A stretch of DNA of 64,000 nucleotides from Bradyrhizobium sp. CB1717 (GCF_029714325.1 NZ_CP121666.1:2542001-2606000); one strand, 5' to 3'. Positions 43,077 through 52,783 are shown, counted from the stretch's first letter. Numbers and translations: made by a program. The notes: generated from the letters alone by a model not told the origin.

Positions 43077-46019
43077 GTGCTGATCAAGCGAACAAACCAG
43101 CATTCCCTGCGCCATGGTTCCGTTGCCGAGTCCCTTGCGGGGCAGGCCGGTGGTCTCGACCGCCGCAGCTTCTTGCGTAAATCCGGTCTTGCCGGTGGTG
43201 CGCTCGCCGCGCTCGGCACGCTGCCGGTCGGCGGCGTGCGCAAGGCGGAAGCGGCGATGGCAGGTCCGCTCACCGCAGGCGCGACCGTGCGCAAGAGCAT
43301 CTGCACGCATTGCTCGGTTGGGTGCACTGTCACGGCCGAGGTCTTGAACGGGGTATGGATCGGCCAGGAGCCGAGTTGGGATTCGCCGATCAATCGCGGT
43401 TCTCACTGTGCCAAGGGCGCCTCCGTGCGTGAGCTCGTGCATAGCGAGCGGCGGCTGCGCTATCCGATGAAGCTGGTGGGTGGTCAGTGGACCCGCGTCT
43501 CCTGGGATACCGCGATCAACGAGATTGGCGACAAGATTCAGGCTGTGCGCGAGAAGTCGGGCCCCGACTCCGTTTATTGGCTCGGCTCGGCCAAGATGAC
43601 CAATGAAGGCGCCTACCTGTTCCGCAAGCTCGGCGCATTCTGGGGAACCAACAACACCGATCACCAGGCCCGCATCTGCCATTCGACCACCGTCACCGGC
43701 GTCGCCAATACCTGGGGCTACGGCGCGATGACCAACAGCTACAATGACATCCGCAATGCGAAGACGCAGATGATCTTGGGCGGCAATCCGGCAGAGGCGC
43801 ATCCGGTCTCGCTGCAGCACCTGCTGGAGGGAAAGGAGCTGCAAAAGGCCAACTTCGTCGTCATCGATCCGCGCCTGACGCGCACCGCCGCGCACGCGAC
43901 CGAATATGTGCGGATGCGGCCGGGCACCGACATCCCCATACTCTACGGCATGATGTGGCACATCCTGCAGAACGGCTGGGAGGACAAGGAGTTCATCCGG
44001 CAGCGGGTCTACGGATTCGATGACCTCAAGAAGGAGGTCGAGAAGTGGACTCCGGAAGAAGTCGAGCGCGTCACCGGCATTCCCGGCGAGCAGCTCAAGC
44101 GCGTCGCCAAGATGTTTGCCACCGAGAAGCCGGCCACGCTGATCTGGGCCATGGGCCAGACCCAGAAGACCGTCGGCACCGCCAACGTGCGCGCCAGCTG
44201 CATCCTGCTGCTGATGACCGGCAATGTCGGCGGAGAGGGCAAGGGAGCCAACATCTTCCGCGGCCACGACAACGTGCAGGGCGCGACCGACGTCGGGCTC
44301 GATATCGTCACGCTGCCGTTCTATTACGGCCTCGCCGAGGGCGCCTGGAAGCATTGGTCGCGGGTCTGGGAGGTCGACTATGACTTCCTGAAGTCGCGCT
44401 TCGACTCCAAGCAGATCATGGAAACGCCGGGCATCCCGCTGACCCGCTGGTTCGAAGCGGCGACGCTGCCGAAGGATCAGGTCGCGCAGAAGGACAATGT
44501 CAGGGCGGTGTTCGTGCAGGGACACGCCTCCAACAGCATCACCCGTATCCCTGAATCCCTGAATGGCCTGAAGGCGCTCGAGCTGCTCGTCATCGCCGAC
44601 CCGCATCCGACGACCTGGGCCTCGCTGGCGGTCGAAGCGGGGCGCAAGGATGGCGTCTACATTCTGCCGGTCGCCACGCAGTTCGAGTGCAAGGGCTCGC
44701 GCGTCGCCTCCAACCGCTCGCTGCAATGGGGCGAGCAGATCGTGAAGCCGATCTTCGAGTCGAAGGACGATCTCGAAATCATCTATCTGATGGCGAAGAA
44801 GCTCGGCTTCGCCGACCAGATGTTCAAGAAGATCAAGGTCGAGAACAATCTCCCTGAAGCGGAGGATGTGCTGCGCGAGATGAACCGCGGCAGCTGGTCG
44901 ACCGGCTATTGCGGGCAATCGCCCGAGCGCCTCAAGGCGCACATGAAGAACCAGGCCAAGTTCGACATGCTGACGATGCGCGCGCCGAAGGACGATCCCG
45001 AGGTCGGCGGCGACTATTACGGTCTGCCTTGGCCGTGTTGGGGATCGCCGGAGGTCAAGCATCCCGGCACGCCGCTGCTCTACAATACCAATCTGCACGT
45101 GATGGATGGCGGCGGCACGTTCCGGCCGCGGTTCGGCGTCGAGCGTGAAGAGAAGCTGCCGGACGGCACGACACGCAAGGTGAGCCTGCTCGCGGATGGC
45201 TCGTACTCGCTGGGGTCGGGCATCCAGGACGGCTATCCGGAATTTACGCTCGCGAGCTTGAAGAAGCTCGGCTGGGACTCCGAGCTCACCGAAGCGGAAA
45301 TGGCCGTGATCAACAAGGTCAATCCCGCCACTCCGGACGCGGTGTCGTGGGCGCTCGACCTGTCGGGCGGCATCCAGCGCGTCGCGCTGGCGCATGGCTG
45401 CGTTCCCTATGGCAACGGCAAGGCGCGCATGCATGCCTTCGGCCTGCCCGATCCCATCCCGGTTCACCGCGAGCCGATCTACACGCCGCGCGTCGATCTC
45501 GTCGCCAAATACCCGACGCTGCCCGACGCCAAGCAATTCCGGATGCCCAATATCGGCTTCTCCGTGCAGAAGGCTGCGGTCGAGAAGGGAATTGCAAAAC
45601 AGTTCCCGCTCATCCTGTCGTCCGGCCGCCTGGTCGAATATGAGGGCGGCGGCGAGGAGACCCGGACCAACCCGTGGCTCGCCGAATTGCAGCAGGACAT
45701 GTTCATCGAGATCAACCCTGCCGACGCCGCCGAGCGCGGCGTCAAGGATGGCGGCTGGGTCTGGGTCACGGGAGCCGAGAACAATTCCCGGGCAAGGATG
45801 AAGGCGCTCGTCACCGAGCGCGTCGGCAAGGGAGTTGCCTGGATGCCCTTCCACTTCGGTGGCTGGCTTGCGGGCAAAGACCTCCGCGGCAACTACCCGA
45901 AGGGCACCGACCCGATCGTGCTCGGTGAAAGCGCGAACACGATCACCACCTACGGATACGATCCCGCGACGAACATGCAGGAAACCAAGGTCACTCTCTG
46001 CCAGATCGCGGCGGCATAA
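43077..46019 (+). CDS. fdhA: formate dehydrogenase catalytic subunit, Tat-exported
   Basis: Molybdopterin enzyme of 980 residues that oxidises formate to CO2 in the periplasm. Tat motif LDRRSFLRKSGL (Arg29-Arg30), [4Fe-4S] ligands C76, C79, C83 and C111 (CTHCSVGC, SHCAKG), and a Cys metal ligand at about 201 in ARICHSTTV, so it is the Cys and not the selenocysteine form. The GTG at 43077 has GGGAGG 6 nt upstream and is preferred over the TTG at 43071. FdhX lies immediately before and fdhB 12 nt after. It should form an FdhABC complex feeding electrons to quinone. Confidence 0.96.
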   Translation: MLIKRTNQHSLRHGSVAESLAGQAGGLDRRSFLRKSGLAGGALAALGTLPVGGVRKAEAAMAGPLTAGATVRKSICTHCSVGCTVTAEVLNGVWIGQEPSWDSPINRGSHCAKGASVRELVHSERRLRYPMKLVGGQWTRVSWDTAINEIGDKIQAVREKSGPDSVYWLGSAKMTNEGAYLFRKLGAFWGTNNTDHQARICHSTTVTGVANTWGYGAMTNSYNDIRNAKTQMILGGNPAEAHPVSLQHLLEGKELQKANFVVIDPRLTRTAAHATEYVRMRPGTDIPILYGMMWHILQNGWEDKEFIRQRVYGFDDLKKEVEKWTPEEVERVTGIPGEQLKRVAKMFATEKPATLIWAMGQTQKTVGTANVRASCILLLMTGNVGGEGKGANIFRGHDNVQGATDVGLDIVTLPFYYGLAEGAWKHWSRVWEVDYDFLKSRFDSKQIMETPGIPLTRWFEAATLPKDQVAQKDNVRAVFVQGHASNSITRIPESLNGLKALELLVIADPHPTTWASLAVEAGRKDGVYILPVATQFECKGSRVASNRSLQWGEQIVKPIFESKDDLEIIYLMAKKLGFADQMFKKIKVENNLPEAEDVLREMNRGSWSTGYCGQSPERLKAHMKNQAKFDMLTMRAPKDDPEVGGDYYGLPWPCWGSPEVKHPGTPLLYNTNLHVMDGGGTFRPRFGVEREEKLPDGTTRKVSLLADGSYSLGSGIQDGYPEFTLASLKKLGWDSELTEAEMAVINKVNPATPDAVSWALDLSGGIQRVALAHGCVPYGNGKARMHAFGLPDPIPVHREPIYTPRVDLVAKYPTLPDAKQFRMPNIGFSVQKAAVEKGIAKQFPLILSSGRLVEYEGGGEETRTNPWLAELQQDMFIEINPADAAERGVKDGGWVWVTGAENNSRARMKALVTERVGKGVAWMPFHFGGWLAGKDLRGNYPKGTDPIVLGESANTITTYGYDPATNMQETKVTLCQIAAA

Positions 46020-46031
46020 GGAGCAACGACG

Positions 46032-46628
46032 ATGGCACGTATGAAGTTTCTCTGCGACGCCGACCGTTGCATCGAGTGCAACGCCTGCGTCACGGCCTGC
46101 AAGAACGAGCACGAGGTCCCCTGGGGCATCAACCGCCGCAGGGTCGTCACCATCGCCGATGGCAAGCCGGGCGAACGATCGGTCTCGATGGCCTGCATGC
46201 ACTGCACGGATGCGCCGTGCGCGGCAGTGTGTCCGGTGAACTGTTTCTACACCACCGCCGATGGCGTGGTCCTGCACTCCAAGGATCTCTGCATCGGCTG
46301 CGGCTATTGCTTCTACGCTTGTCCGTTCGGCGCGCCGCAATATCCGAAGGTCGGCAATTTCGGCTCGCGCGGAAAAATGGACAAATGTACCTATTGCGCC
46401 GGCGGTCCCGAGGCCGACGGCAGCAAGGAGGAATACGAAAAATACGGTGCGAACCGCCTGGCCGAGGGCAAGCTGCCGCTGTGTGCCGAGATGTGCTCGA
46501 CCAAGTCTCTGCTCGCCGGCGACGGCGAGATCATCGCCCAGATCTATAAGGAGCGCGTGTTGAAGCGCGGCTATGGCTCGGGCGCATGGGGCTGGAAGAC
46601 CGCCTATCGCGAAACAATCGAGTCCTGA
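46032..46628 (+). CDS. fdhB: formate dehydrogenase iron-sulfur subunit
   Basis: Electron-transfer subunit of 198 residues with four [4Fe-4S] cluster motifs: C13-C16-C19-C23, C55-C58-C63-C67, C87-C90-C93-C97 and C119-C122-C151-C155. It passes electrons from FdhA to the cytochrome b subunit. It has no signal of its own and would be carried out with FdhA by the Tat system. Coupled in position to fdhA (12 nt) and fdhC (39 nt). Confidence 0.95.
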   Translation: MARMKFLCDADRCIECNACVTACKNEHEVPWGINRRRVVTIADGKPGERSVSMACMHCTDAPCAAVCPVNCFYTTADGVVLHSKDLCIGCGYCFYACPFGAPQYPKVGNFGSRGKMDKCTYCAGGPEADGSKEEYEKYGANRLAEGKLPLCAEMCSTKSLLAGDGEIIAQIYKERVLKRGYGSGAWGWKTAYRETIES

Positions 46629-46667
46629 AGGCGCCGCGCGCCGGGGCACAAATGCCGGGAGGAGCAG

Positions 46668-47681
46668 ATGTCCTCATTTGCAAGGTTCATTCGACCAGCC
46701 ATCGGCGCGTGGGCGTTGCTACTGTTGGTCTTGGCAGCTCCGGTACCGTCGCCGGCCCAGCAGATCAATCCGACGGCGAGCTCGGTCAACGAGCAGAAGT
46801 TGCTGCAGGAGATGGATCGGATCCAGGGACGCGTCAGCATCCCCGACCAGCGCTCCGGCGTGCTGATGCAACCTGCCGGCCGCGAATGGCGTGAATTCCG
46901 CAACGTTGCGCTGCGGTGGATCGGCGGCGTTGCTATGCTCGGCATGCTGGCGGTGCTGGTCATCTTCTATTTGACACGCGGCATGGTCCGCCTCGAAAGC
47001 GGGCGATCCGGCCGCACCATCGTGCGGTTCAACACCTTCGAGCGTTTCGTGCACTGGATGACCGCGACCTGCTTCATCATCCTGGCGATTTCGGGATTGA
47101 ACATCACGTTCGGGCGGCCGCTGCTGCTTCCGCTGATTGGGTTTGACGCCTTCTCGGAATGGTCTCAATGGGCGAAATTCGCGCACAACTACCTGAGCTT
47201 TCCCTTCACGATTGGCGTCGTGCTGATCTTTCTGATGTGGATCGCCGGCAATATCCCGAGCAAGGTGGATCTGGAGTGGATCAAGCGCGGAGGCGGCCTG
47301 ATCGGTCACGATCATCCGCCGGCCCGCCGTTTCAACGCGGGTCAAAAGGGGATCTACTGGATCGTTGTGATCGGCGGTGGACTAGTGGCCGCGACGGGCT
47401 ATGTGCTGATGTTCCCGTTCTACGTGACGGGGATCGAGGGCATGCAGATGGCCCAGATCGTTCACTCCGTCGTGGCCGTGCTGTTCATCGCCGCGATGCT
47501 CGCTCACATCTACATCGGCACGATCGGGATGGAAGGTGCCTTCGAGGCGATGGGATCAGGCGAGGTGGATGTCAATTGGGCGCGCGAGCACCATAGCCTG
47601 TGGCTCGACCAGGAGTTGGCACGAACCGGCCCGAACGATTCTCGGCCGCAGCCTCGCCATGCTGCGTCCGCAGCGGAATAG
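46668..47681 (+). CDS. fdhC: formate dehydrogenase cytochrome b subunit
   Basis: Membrane anchor of 337 residues that binds two b haems and reduces quinone. It has a signal-like N-terminus (WALLLLVLAAPVPSPAQQ), then membrane helices around WIGGVAMLGMLAVLVIFYL and four more, with haem-type His in ERFVHWMTATCF, AHNYLSF and MLAHIYIGTIG. GGAG lies close before the ATG. The extra N-terminal periplasmic region (about 30-80) is common in the proteobacterial form. Confidence 0.93.
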   Translation: MSSFARFIRPAIGAWALLLLVLAAPVPSPAQQINPTASSVNEQKLLQEMDRIQGRVSIPDQRSGVLMQPAGREWREFRNVALRWIGGVAMLGMLAVLVIFYLTRGMVRLESGRSGRTIVRFNTFERFVHWMTATCFIILAISGLNITFGRPLLLPLIGFDAFSEWSQWAKFAHNYLSFPFTIGVVLIFLMWIAGNIPSKVDLEWIKRGGGLIGHDHPPARRFNAGQKGIYWIVVIGGGLVAATGYVLMFPFYVTGIEGMQMAQIVHSVVAVLFIAAMLAHIYIGTIGMEGAFEAMGSGEVDVNWAREHHSLWLDQELARTGPNDSRPQPRHAASAAE

Positions 47682-47698
47682 AGCTGACGGAGTATTGC

Positions 47699-47821
47699 CT
47701 AAAGCCGCACGCCCGTCGTCGAAAAGGCCTCTGCAACGGGGAGCTGTAAGCTGTCGAGCACGGCAACTCCAGCCATCGTGATGACGATCGTCGCAACACA
47801 GGCAAGGATGAAAGCCTTCAT
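47699..47821 (-). CDS. 40-residue single-helix membrane or exported peptide
   Basis: A very small gene, 41 codons with stop. It encodes MKAFILACVATIVITMAGVA and then a polar tail ending in STTGVRL. GGAGG lies 7 nt upstream of the ATG and a near-consensus promoter (47842-47869) precedes it. Small proteins with this shape are common in rhizobia, as I recall. Function unknown; it sits in the gap between the convergent fdhC and catabolic operons. Confidence 0.65.
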   Translation of the reverse strand: MKAFILACVATIVITMAGVAVLDSLQLPVAEAFSTTGVRL

Positions 47822-47841
47822 CGCGATCCCTCCTCGCGAGT

Positions 47842-47869
47842 ATTATATAGGAGCTCCGGCCTCGGACAA
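47842..47869 (-). promoter_or_regulatory. sigma-70-like promoter of the 40-residue gene
   Basis: On the minus strand, -35 TTGTCC (47869-47864), a 16-nt spacer and a perfect -10 TATAAT (47847-47842). It lies about 20 nt before the start codon, giving a short leader with GGAGG. Confidence 0.6.
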
Positions 47870-47958
47870 AGGCTGCGCTTGGGATCGCGTAAGGAGGTAC
47901 AGGCCGCCGGCCCGGGCCCGCGTTCGTTCATCCATGGCTCCAGTCGAGGCCTGGCGAT

Positions 47959-48246
47959 CTATCCTTGTCGCCGCACGAAACCGCTGATCGTGACCTTCTC
48001 CCAGATGCCGGCCGCCGCGAAGGGATCCGCGCGGTTGAAGGCCTCGACTTCCGCACGGCTGGGGGCTTCGACCAGGAACAGGCTGCCGATCATGGTCCCG
48101 CCGTCGTCGGAGACGAGCGGCCCCGACATCACAATCTTGATGCCGAAACGCGAGGTGTCGCTCAGGAAAGCCTTGTGGGCGTCGTAATTGGCGAGCCGGG
48201 TCGGCAGCGCGCCGGCGCGGTCGAGGGCGTGAATGGCGAACAGCAT
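47959..48246 (-). CDS. YciI-family protein
   Basis: A 95-residue single-domain protein of the YciI/muconolactone-isomerase-like dimeric alpha-beta barrel fold. It begins MLFAIHALDRAGAL and has the family features RLANYDAHKAFL, SGPLVSDDGG and a C-terminal RADPFAAAGIW. The conserved His and Asp in YDAH are present. It is the last gene of the catabolic operon; a role in ring-fission product handling is possible but not shown. Confidence 0.85.
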   Translation of the reverse strand: MLFAIHALDRAGALPTRLANYDAHKAFLSDTSRFGIKIVMSGPLVSDDGGTMIGSLFLVEAPSRAEVEAFNRADPFAAAGIWEKVTISGFVRRQG

Positions 48247-48322
48247 GGTGTCTCCGTTTTCTTAGCTGGTTCTTGGGACGGCCGCGAGGGGCGGCCGTCC
48301 GGGTTTGTCGCGATCTGTTGAT

Positions 48323-49297
48323 CTACTTGGCGCCGAGCTTGCCGGCGTCCTCGAAGGTCGGGCAGGTCCGCTGCTCCAGCGGGACGTCGAACGGCCCAAA
48401 ATTGTCCCTGGTGATGACGGTCGGCTTCAGCACGATCTCGCTGATGACGGGCTGATTGCGCAGGGCGCGGACAGCCATCATGGTGCCGAGGCAGCCTTGC
48501 GCGAATCCGTTGTAGTCGCCGCTCGCGAGCAGCTTGCCGGACTTGATCGCGTCGATCGCCTCCTTGGTGCCGTTGATGCCGATCACCTGCGCCTTGCGGT
48601 TGGCGCCGTCGAGCGCCTCGATCGCGCCGACCGCCATGGCGTCGTTGGCTGCGAGCACGCCGTCGATCTGCGAGTTCGACTGCATCAGGTTCTCCATCAC
48701 CTGAAGCGCCTGGAGCCGCTGATAGTTGCCGGGCTGCGAAGCCAGCAGCTTGGCGCCGGGCGCTTCCTTCAGCGCGTCGTTGAACCCGCGTACGCGATCG
48801 ACATTGGTCAGCGAGCCCTTGACGCCCTCGATGATGACGATGTTGCCCTTGCCGCCCAGCGTCTTGAGCAGGAAGCGCGCGGTCTCGAGCCCGAGGCTGT
48901 AATCGTCGGCGCCGACGAAGGACAGGAATTTTCCGCCCGCGGAACGGTCGGTGATGTTCACGACGGGGATTTTTGCTTCGTTGATCTTCTCGACGCCCGG
49001 TACCATCGCCTTGTAGTCGACCGGCGTGAACACGATCGCGCTCGGCTTCTTCACCACGACGTCCTCGATCTGGCTGAGCTGCTCTGGGATCGAGTCCGGC
49101 TTGGTCGGAATGTACTGAAGCGTCTTCGCGTTCAGCGCCTTCGCCATGTTGTCGGCGCCGACCCGCACCGTCTGGAAGAACGGGTTGGTCTGGTTCTTGG
49201 TGAACACGGCGATGGTCTCGCCGTCGGCGCGCGCCCCAGTGGTGAACGCGGCTGCCATCAGCAGCGGCAGCGCCAGATAGTCCAGTCTCAATTTCAT
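48323..49297 (-). CDS. CUT2 ABC transporter substrate-binding protein
   Basis: Periplasmic binding protein of the ribose/galactose (type I, Peripla_BP_4) family, 324 residues with an N-terminal signal (LALPLLMAAAFTTGARA). Core motifs: NPFFQTVRVGADNMAKAL, IVFTPVDYKAMVPGVEKI, IDGVLAANDAMAVGAIEALD and GINGTKEAIDAIKSG. The ligand is likely a sugar or sugar-like compound, or perhaps an aromatic derivative judging from the catabolic genes beside it; sequence alone does not tell. Confidence 0.92.
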   Translation of the reverse strand: MKLRLDYLALPLLMAAAFTTGARADGETIAVFTKNQTNPFFQTVRVGADNMAKALNAKTLQYIPTKPDSIPEQLSQIEDVVVKKPSAIVFTPVDYKAMVPGVEKINEAKIPVVNITDRSAGGKFLSFVGADDYSLGLETARFLLKTLGGKGNIVIIEGVKGSLTNVDRVRGFNDALKEAPGAKLLASQPGNYQRLQALQVMENLMQSNSQIDGVLAANDAMAVGAIEALDGANRKAQVIGINGTKEAIDAIKSGKLLASGDYNGFAQGCLGTMMAVRALRNQPVISEIVLKPTVITRDNFGPFDVPLEQRTCPTFEDAGKLGAK

Positions 49298-49339
49298 ATT
49301 GCCTCCATCCCTGATTTTGCTTGTTGGATTTCCGAGAAC

Positions 49340-50317
49340 TCATTGCGCGCGGCGGCGGGTCTTCATGTCGAGCCAGACCGCGAGAATGACGATGATGCCT
49401 GTCACCAGCGGCTGCCAGTTGGCGCTGACCGACAAGAGGTTCATGCCGTTCAGCACCAGCGTCAGGATCAACGCGCCGATGAAGGTGCCGAACACGGTAC
49501 CGACGCCGCCGAACAGCGAGGTGCCGCCGATCAGGACGGCCGCGATCGCGGGCAGCGTCAGGCTCTCGCCGATGTCGGCTTCGGCCGAATTGAGCCGCGA
49601 CAGGAAGATGATCGAGGCGAGCCCCGCCATGGTGCCGGAGACGGCATAGACCAGCAGCAGGCGTCGCGCGACCGGGATGCCTGACAGCCGTGCTGCGACC
49701 GGGTTGGCGCCGATCGCATAGATCTCCTGGCCCCAGATCGTCCGTTGCGCGAACAGCGTTCCGATGCCGAGGAACACCAGCAGCAGATAGACCGGGATGG
49801 GCAGACCGAACAGATAGCCGCTGCCGATCTGGCGGAAGCCTGCGGGGAAGCCGTGCAGGGTCTCGCCCGCCATGTACCAATAGGTGAGGCCGTTGAGCAC
49901 CCAGAGCATGCCGTAGGTGGCGATGAAGGAGGGGATGCGCAGCGCCGTGACCATGATGCCGTTGAGCAGGCCAACGATGCCGCCGCAGGCAAGTCCGGTG
50001 AGGATGCCGAGTGCCGGCGAGCCGGTCTTGTGGATCACGGTGCCGGCGATGCAGGCGGACAGCGCGACATTGGCTCCGACGGAGAGATCGAGGCCGGCAG
50101 TGAGCACCACCAGTGTCAGGCCGGAGGCGATGAAGAAGGTCAGGCTGGCCTGCCTCAGCACATTGAGGATGTTGCCGAGGCTCAGGAAGGAATCGCTGAG
50201 CACGGCGAGCACGGCGCAGATCAAGAGCGCCGCGAGCAGGCGGTAGAAGACCTGGATCGCATCCTGCGACAGGAAGGAGCGGGGTGGCATCATCGCCTCT
50301 TTGGTGATGTCGGTCAT
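49340..50317 (-). CDS. CUT2 ABC transporter permease (RbsC-like)
   Basis: Inner-membrane permease of 325 residues with about nine hydrophobic segments. The RbsC-family motifs SGLTLVVLTAGLDLSVGANV and a late LPAIAAVLIGGTSLFGGVGT are present. It shares a 4-nt ATGA overlap with the second permease gene upstream. The two permeases probably form a heterodimer, an arrangement seen in several CUT2 importers. Confidence 0.93.
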   Translation of the reverse strand: MTDITKEAMMPPRSFLSQDAIQVFYRLLAALLICAVLAVLSDSFLSLGNILNVLRQASLTFFIASGLTLVVLTAGLDLSVGANVALSACIAGTVIHKTGSPALGILTGLACGGIVGLLNGIMVTALRIPSFIATYGMLWVLNGLTYWYMAGETLHGFPAGFRQIGSGYLFGLPIPVYLLLVFLGIGTLFAQRTIWGQEIYAIGANPVAARLSGIPVARRLLLVYAVSGTMAGLASIIFLSRLNSAEADIGESLTLPAIAAVLIGGTSLFGGVGTVFGTFIGALILTLVLNGMNLLSVSANWQPLVTGIIVILAVWLDMKTRRRAQ

Positions 50318-51264
50318 GCGCGGCTCCTGAGGCCGTCGAGGAAGAGGGCGACGATGACGAGGACGCCGACGCTTGCGACCTGCACCGAGGACGGCAGCGA
50401 GATCAGGTTCAGCCCGTTGCGCAGCACGCCGACCGAGAGAACGCCGAGCAGCGTGCCGAGCAGCCAGCCATTGCCGCGCTCGAACGAGGTGCCGCCGACC
50501 GCAACGGCGGCGATCGCATCGAATTCGAGACCCAGGCCTGCGGTCGGGTGGCCGGAATTCATCCGCGCGGTCATCAACAGCCCGGCGATGCCGGCCATGG
50601 CGCCGCCGATCGCGTAGACCGCGATCAAGAGCCGGTTCGGCGAGAGGCCGGCATAGCGCAGCGCCTCGCGATTGCCGCCGAGTGCGAAGATGTAGGTGCC
50701 GAAGCGGGTGTGATAGAGCAGGCCGTGAAACGCCGCATAGGTCACGAGCGCCATCACGATCGGCACGGGAATGCCGAGCAGCGTCGCCGAATAGATGTCG
50801 CGCACGCTGTGGGGTATGCCGACCACGCTCTGGCCGTCGCTGACGATCAGCGACAGGCCCTGCGCCATGCCGAGCGTGCCGAGCGTCGCGACGAAGGGCG
50901 GAATGCCAAGGATCGCGACCAGCCAGCCGTTGGCGACGCCGAAAGCCGCGCCCACCAGCAGGCCGGCACCGAGGCCCAGCAGCATCGACTTGGTCGCGAG
51001 CGAGACGATGGCGACGCAGAGCGAGGTCAGCGTCAGCACCGCGCCCATCGACAGGTCCAGCCCCTCGGTCATGATGATCAAGGTCATCGGCAGTGCGAGC
51101 ATGGTCAGGATGGTCGACTGCACCAGCACGTTGGAGAGATTGGCGACCGACAGGAAGCCCGGCGCGATCGCGCTGAACAGTGCGATCAGCAGCACCAGCA
51201 CGATGGCGACGCCGGGAATCCGCTGCAGCGGATTGGGCTCTGCGACGACCGCGGCTTCACGCAT
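50314..51264 (-). CDS. CUT2 ABC transporter permease (RbsC-like)
   Basis: Second permease, 316 residues. Motifs: LPMTLIIMTEGLDLSMGAVL, GLGLEFDAIAAVAVGGTSFE and a C-terminal hydrophobic helix. It overlaps the ATPase gene by 8 nt and the other permease gene by 4 nt. It is diverged from its partner, so the two are not a recent duplication. Confidence 0.93.
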   Translation of the reverse strand: MREAAVVAEPNPLQRIPGVAIVLVLLIALFSAIAPGFLSVANLSNVLVQSTILTMLALPMTLIIMTEGLDLSMGAVLTLTSLCVAIVSLATKSMLLGLGAGLLVGAAFGVANGWLVAILGIPPFVATLGTLGMAQGLSLIVSDGQSVVGIPHSVRDIYSATLLGIPVPIVMALVTYAAFHGLLYHTRFGTYIFALGGNREALRYAGLSPNRLLIAVYAIGGAMAGIAGLLMTARMNSGHPTAGLGLEFDAIAAVAVGGTSFERGNGWLLGTLLGVLSVGVLRNGLNLISLPSSVQVASVGVLVIVALFLDGLRSRA

Positions 51265-52783
51265 GATGCATCCCCAGTCGCACGATGTTCTCCTCGGTCA
51301 GTTCGTTGCGGGTCAGGTGCCCGGCGATGCGCCCCTCGCGCATCACATAGGCGCGGTCGCAGACATGGCAGATCTCGACCTGTTCGGACGAGATCATCAG
51401 GGCAGCCGCGCCTTCCGCGACGAGCCGGTCGATCAGTGCAAAAATCTCGGACTTCGCGCCGATGTCGATGCCCCGCGTCGGCTCGTCGAAGATGAAGAGC
51501 TTCGAGCCGGCAGCCAGCCACTTGCCGATCACGACCTTCTGCTGGTTGCCGCCCGAGAGCAGGCCGACGGTCTGCCGCGCGCTCGGCGTTGCGATGCGCA
51601 GTTGCCGGATCAGACCGTCGGAGGTTCGCTGCGCACTTCGCTGGTCGAACAGGCCGCTCGGAAAGAGCTTCTTCAGCGCGGACACCACGAGATTGTCGCC
51701 GACCGACCGGAGCAGCGCGAGGCCTTCGCTCTTGCGGCTCTCCGGGATCAGCGCGATGCCGCGGCGGGCGGCGAGATCCGGCTCGCCCGAGATGGTCTTG
51801 CCGTCGAAGACGATCTCGCCCGACGTCACGGGATCGGCGCCGAAAATGGCACGCGCAACCTCGCTGCGGCCGGAGCCGACCAGGCCGCACAGGCCGACGA
51901 TCTCGCCCCGGCGCACCTCGATGTTGATGTCGGAGATGCCGGTCGGCGCGGTCAGGCCCTTGACCTCGAGCAGCAGCTCGCCGGGCTTGTCGGCAAAGTT
52001 ACGCGGGTAGGTCATGTCGACGTTACGGCCGACCATCATGCGAACGAGCTGGTCCGGCGTGACGTCGGCGGGTTTGACGCCGTCGATGCGCCGGCCATCG
52101 CGTAGCACCGTGATCCGGTCGCCAAGCGCGAACACCTCGGCCATGCGATGGGAGATATAGATGATGGAGACCCCGTCGGCCTTCAGCCGTGCGATCAGTG
52201 CGAACAGCAGCTCGGTCTCGCGGTCGGATAGCGCCGCGGTCGGTTCGTCCATCACGAGGATGCGGGCGTTCTGGCTGATGGCCTTGGCGATCTCGACCAT
52301 CTGCTGCTGGGCCACCCCCAACTTGTCGACAGTGGTGGAGGGATCGATGTCGAAGCCGATCGTGTCGAGCACGCGCTTTGCGTCCGCCAGTATCCTGCGG
52401 CGGTCGATGGTGCCGGGGATGCGGCCCTTCGGCTCGCGGCCAAGGAAGATGTTCTGCGCGATGTCGAGATAGGGGACGAGGGAGAATTCCTGGAAGATCA
52501 CGGCAATGCCGAGCTGCTGCGCATCCGCGGTCGACGAGATCGCGACCTTCTCGCCCTTGTGGTAGAACTCGCCGGCGTCGGCACGGTAGGCGCCGCACAA
52601 CACCTTCATCAGGCTCGACTTGCCGGCGCCGTTCTCACCCAGCAGCATGTGCACTTCGCCGGGATAGACGGCGAAGGACACGTCGTCCAGCGCCTTGACG
52701 CCGGGAAACTCCTTGCTGATCCCGCGCAGTTCCAGCAGCGGCGTGGGCGAGGAGGGCTCGACGGCCAATGCGGCGTTACTCAT
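51257..52783 (-). CDS. CUT2 ABC transporter ATPase (RbsA-like, two nucleotide-binding domains)
   Basis: ATP-binding subunit of 508 residues with tandem ABC domains. The first has Walker [13 protein letters not shown], a degenerate signature and Walker B ILVMDEPTAAL. The second has a degenerate Walker A-like GLVGSGRSEVAR, the signature [16 protein letters not shown] and Walker B LFIFDEPTRGID. This asymmetry is normal for RbsA. Its ATG overlaps the stop of the FAD oxidase gene. Confidence 0.94.
   Translation of the reverse strand: MSNAALAVEPSSPTPLLELRGISKEFPGVKALDDVSFAVYPGEVHMLLGENGAGKSSLMKVLCGAYRADAGEFYHKGEKVAISSTADAQQLGIAVIFQEFSLVPYLDIAQNIFLGREPKGRIPGTIDRRRILADAKRVLDTIGFDIDPSTTVDKLGVAQQQMVEIAKAISQNARILVMDEPTAALSDRETELLFALIARLKADGVSIIYISHRMAEVFALGDRITVLRDGRRIDGVKPADVTPDQLVRMMVGRNVDMTYPRNFADKPGELLLEVKGLTAPTGISDINIEVRRGEIVGLCGLVGSGRSEVARAIFGADPVTSGEIVFDGKTISGEPDLAARRGIALIPESRKSEGLALLRSVGDNLVVSALKKLFPSGLFDQRSAQRTSDGLIRQLRIATPSARQTVGLLSGGNQQKVVIGKWLAAGSKLFIFDEPTRGIDIGAKSEIFALIDRLVAEGAAALMISSEQVEICHVCDRAYVMREGRIAGHLTRNELTEENIVRLGMHHA

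Noticed and set aside
43152..43690. Selenocysteine use in FdhA
   Set aside because: The Mo ligand position reads Cys (ARICHSTTV), and there is no in-frame TGA.
43053..46649. A 1198-codon open frame on the minus strand across fdhA and fdhB
   Set aside because: It lies exactly antisense to two certain genes. Its translation is Arg/Ala/Asp/His-rich with no recognisable domain, as expected when high-GC codons leave few stops on the opposite strand.
48162..49880. A 572-codon minus-strand frame overlapping the binding protein and permease genes
   Set aside because: It is a different frame of the same strand, running through two clear ABC genes; composition is shadow-like.
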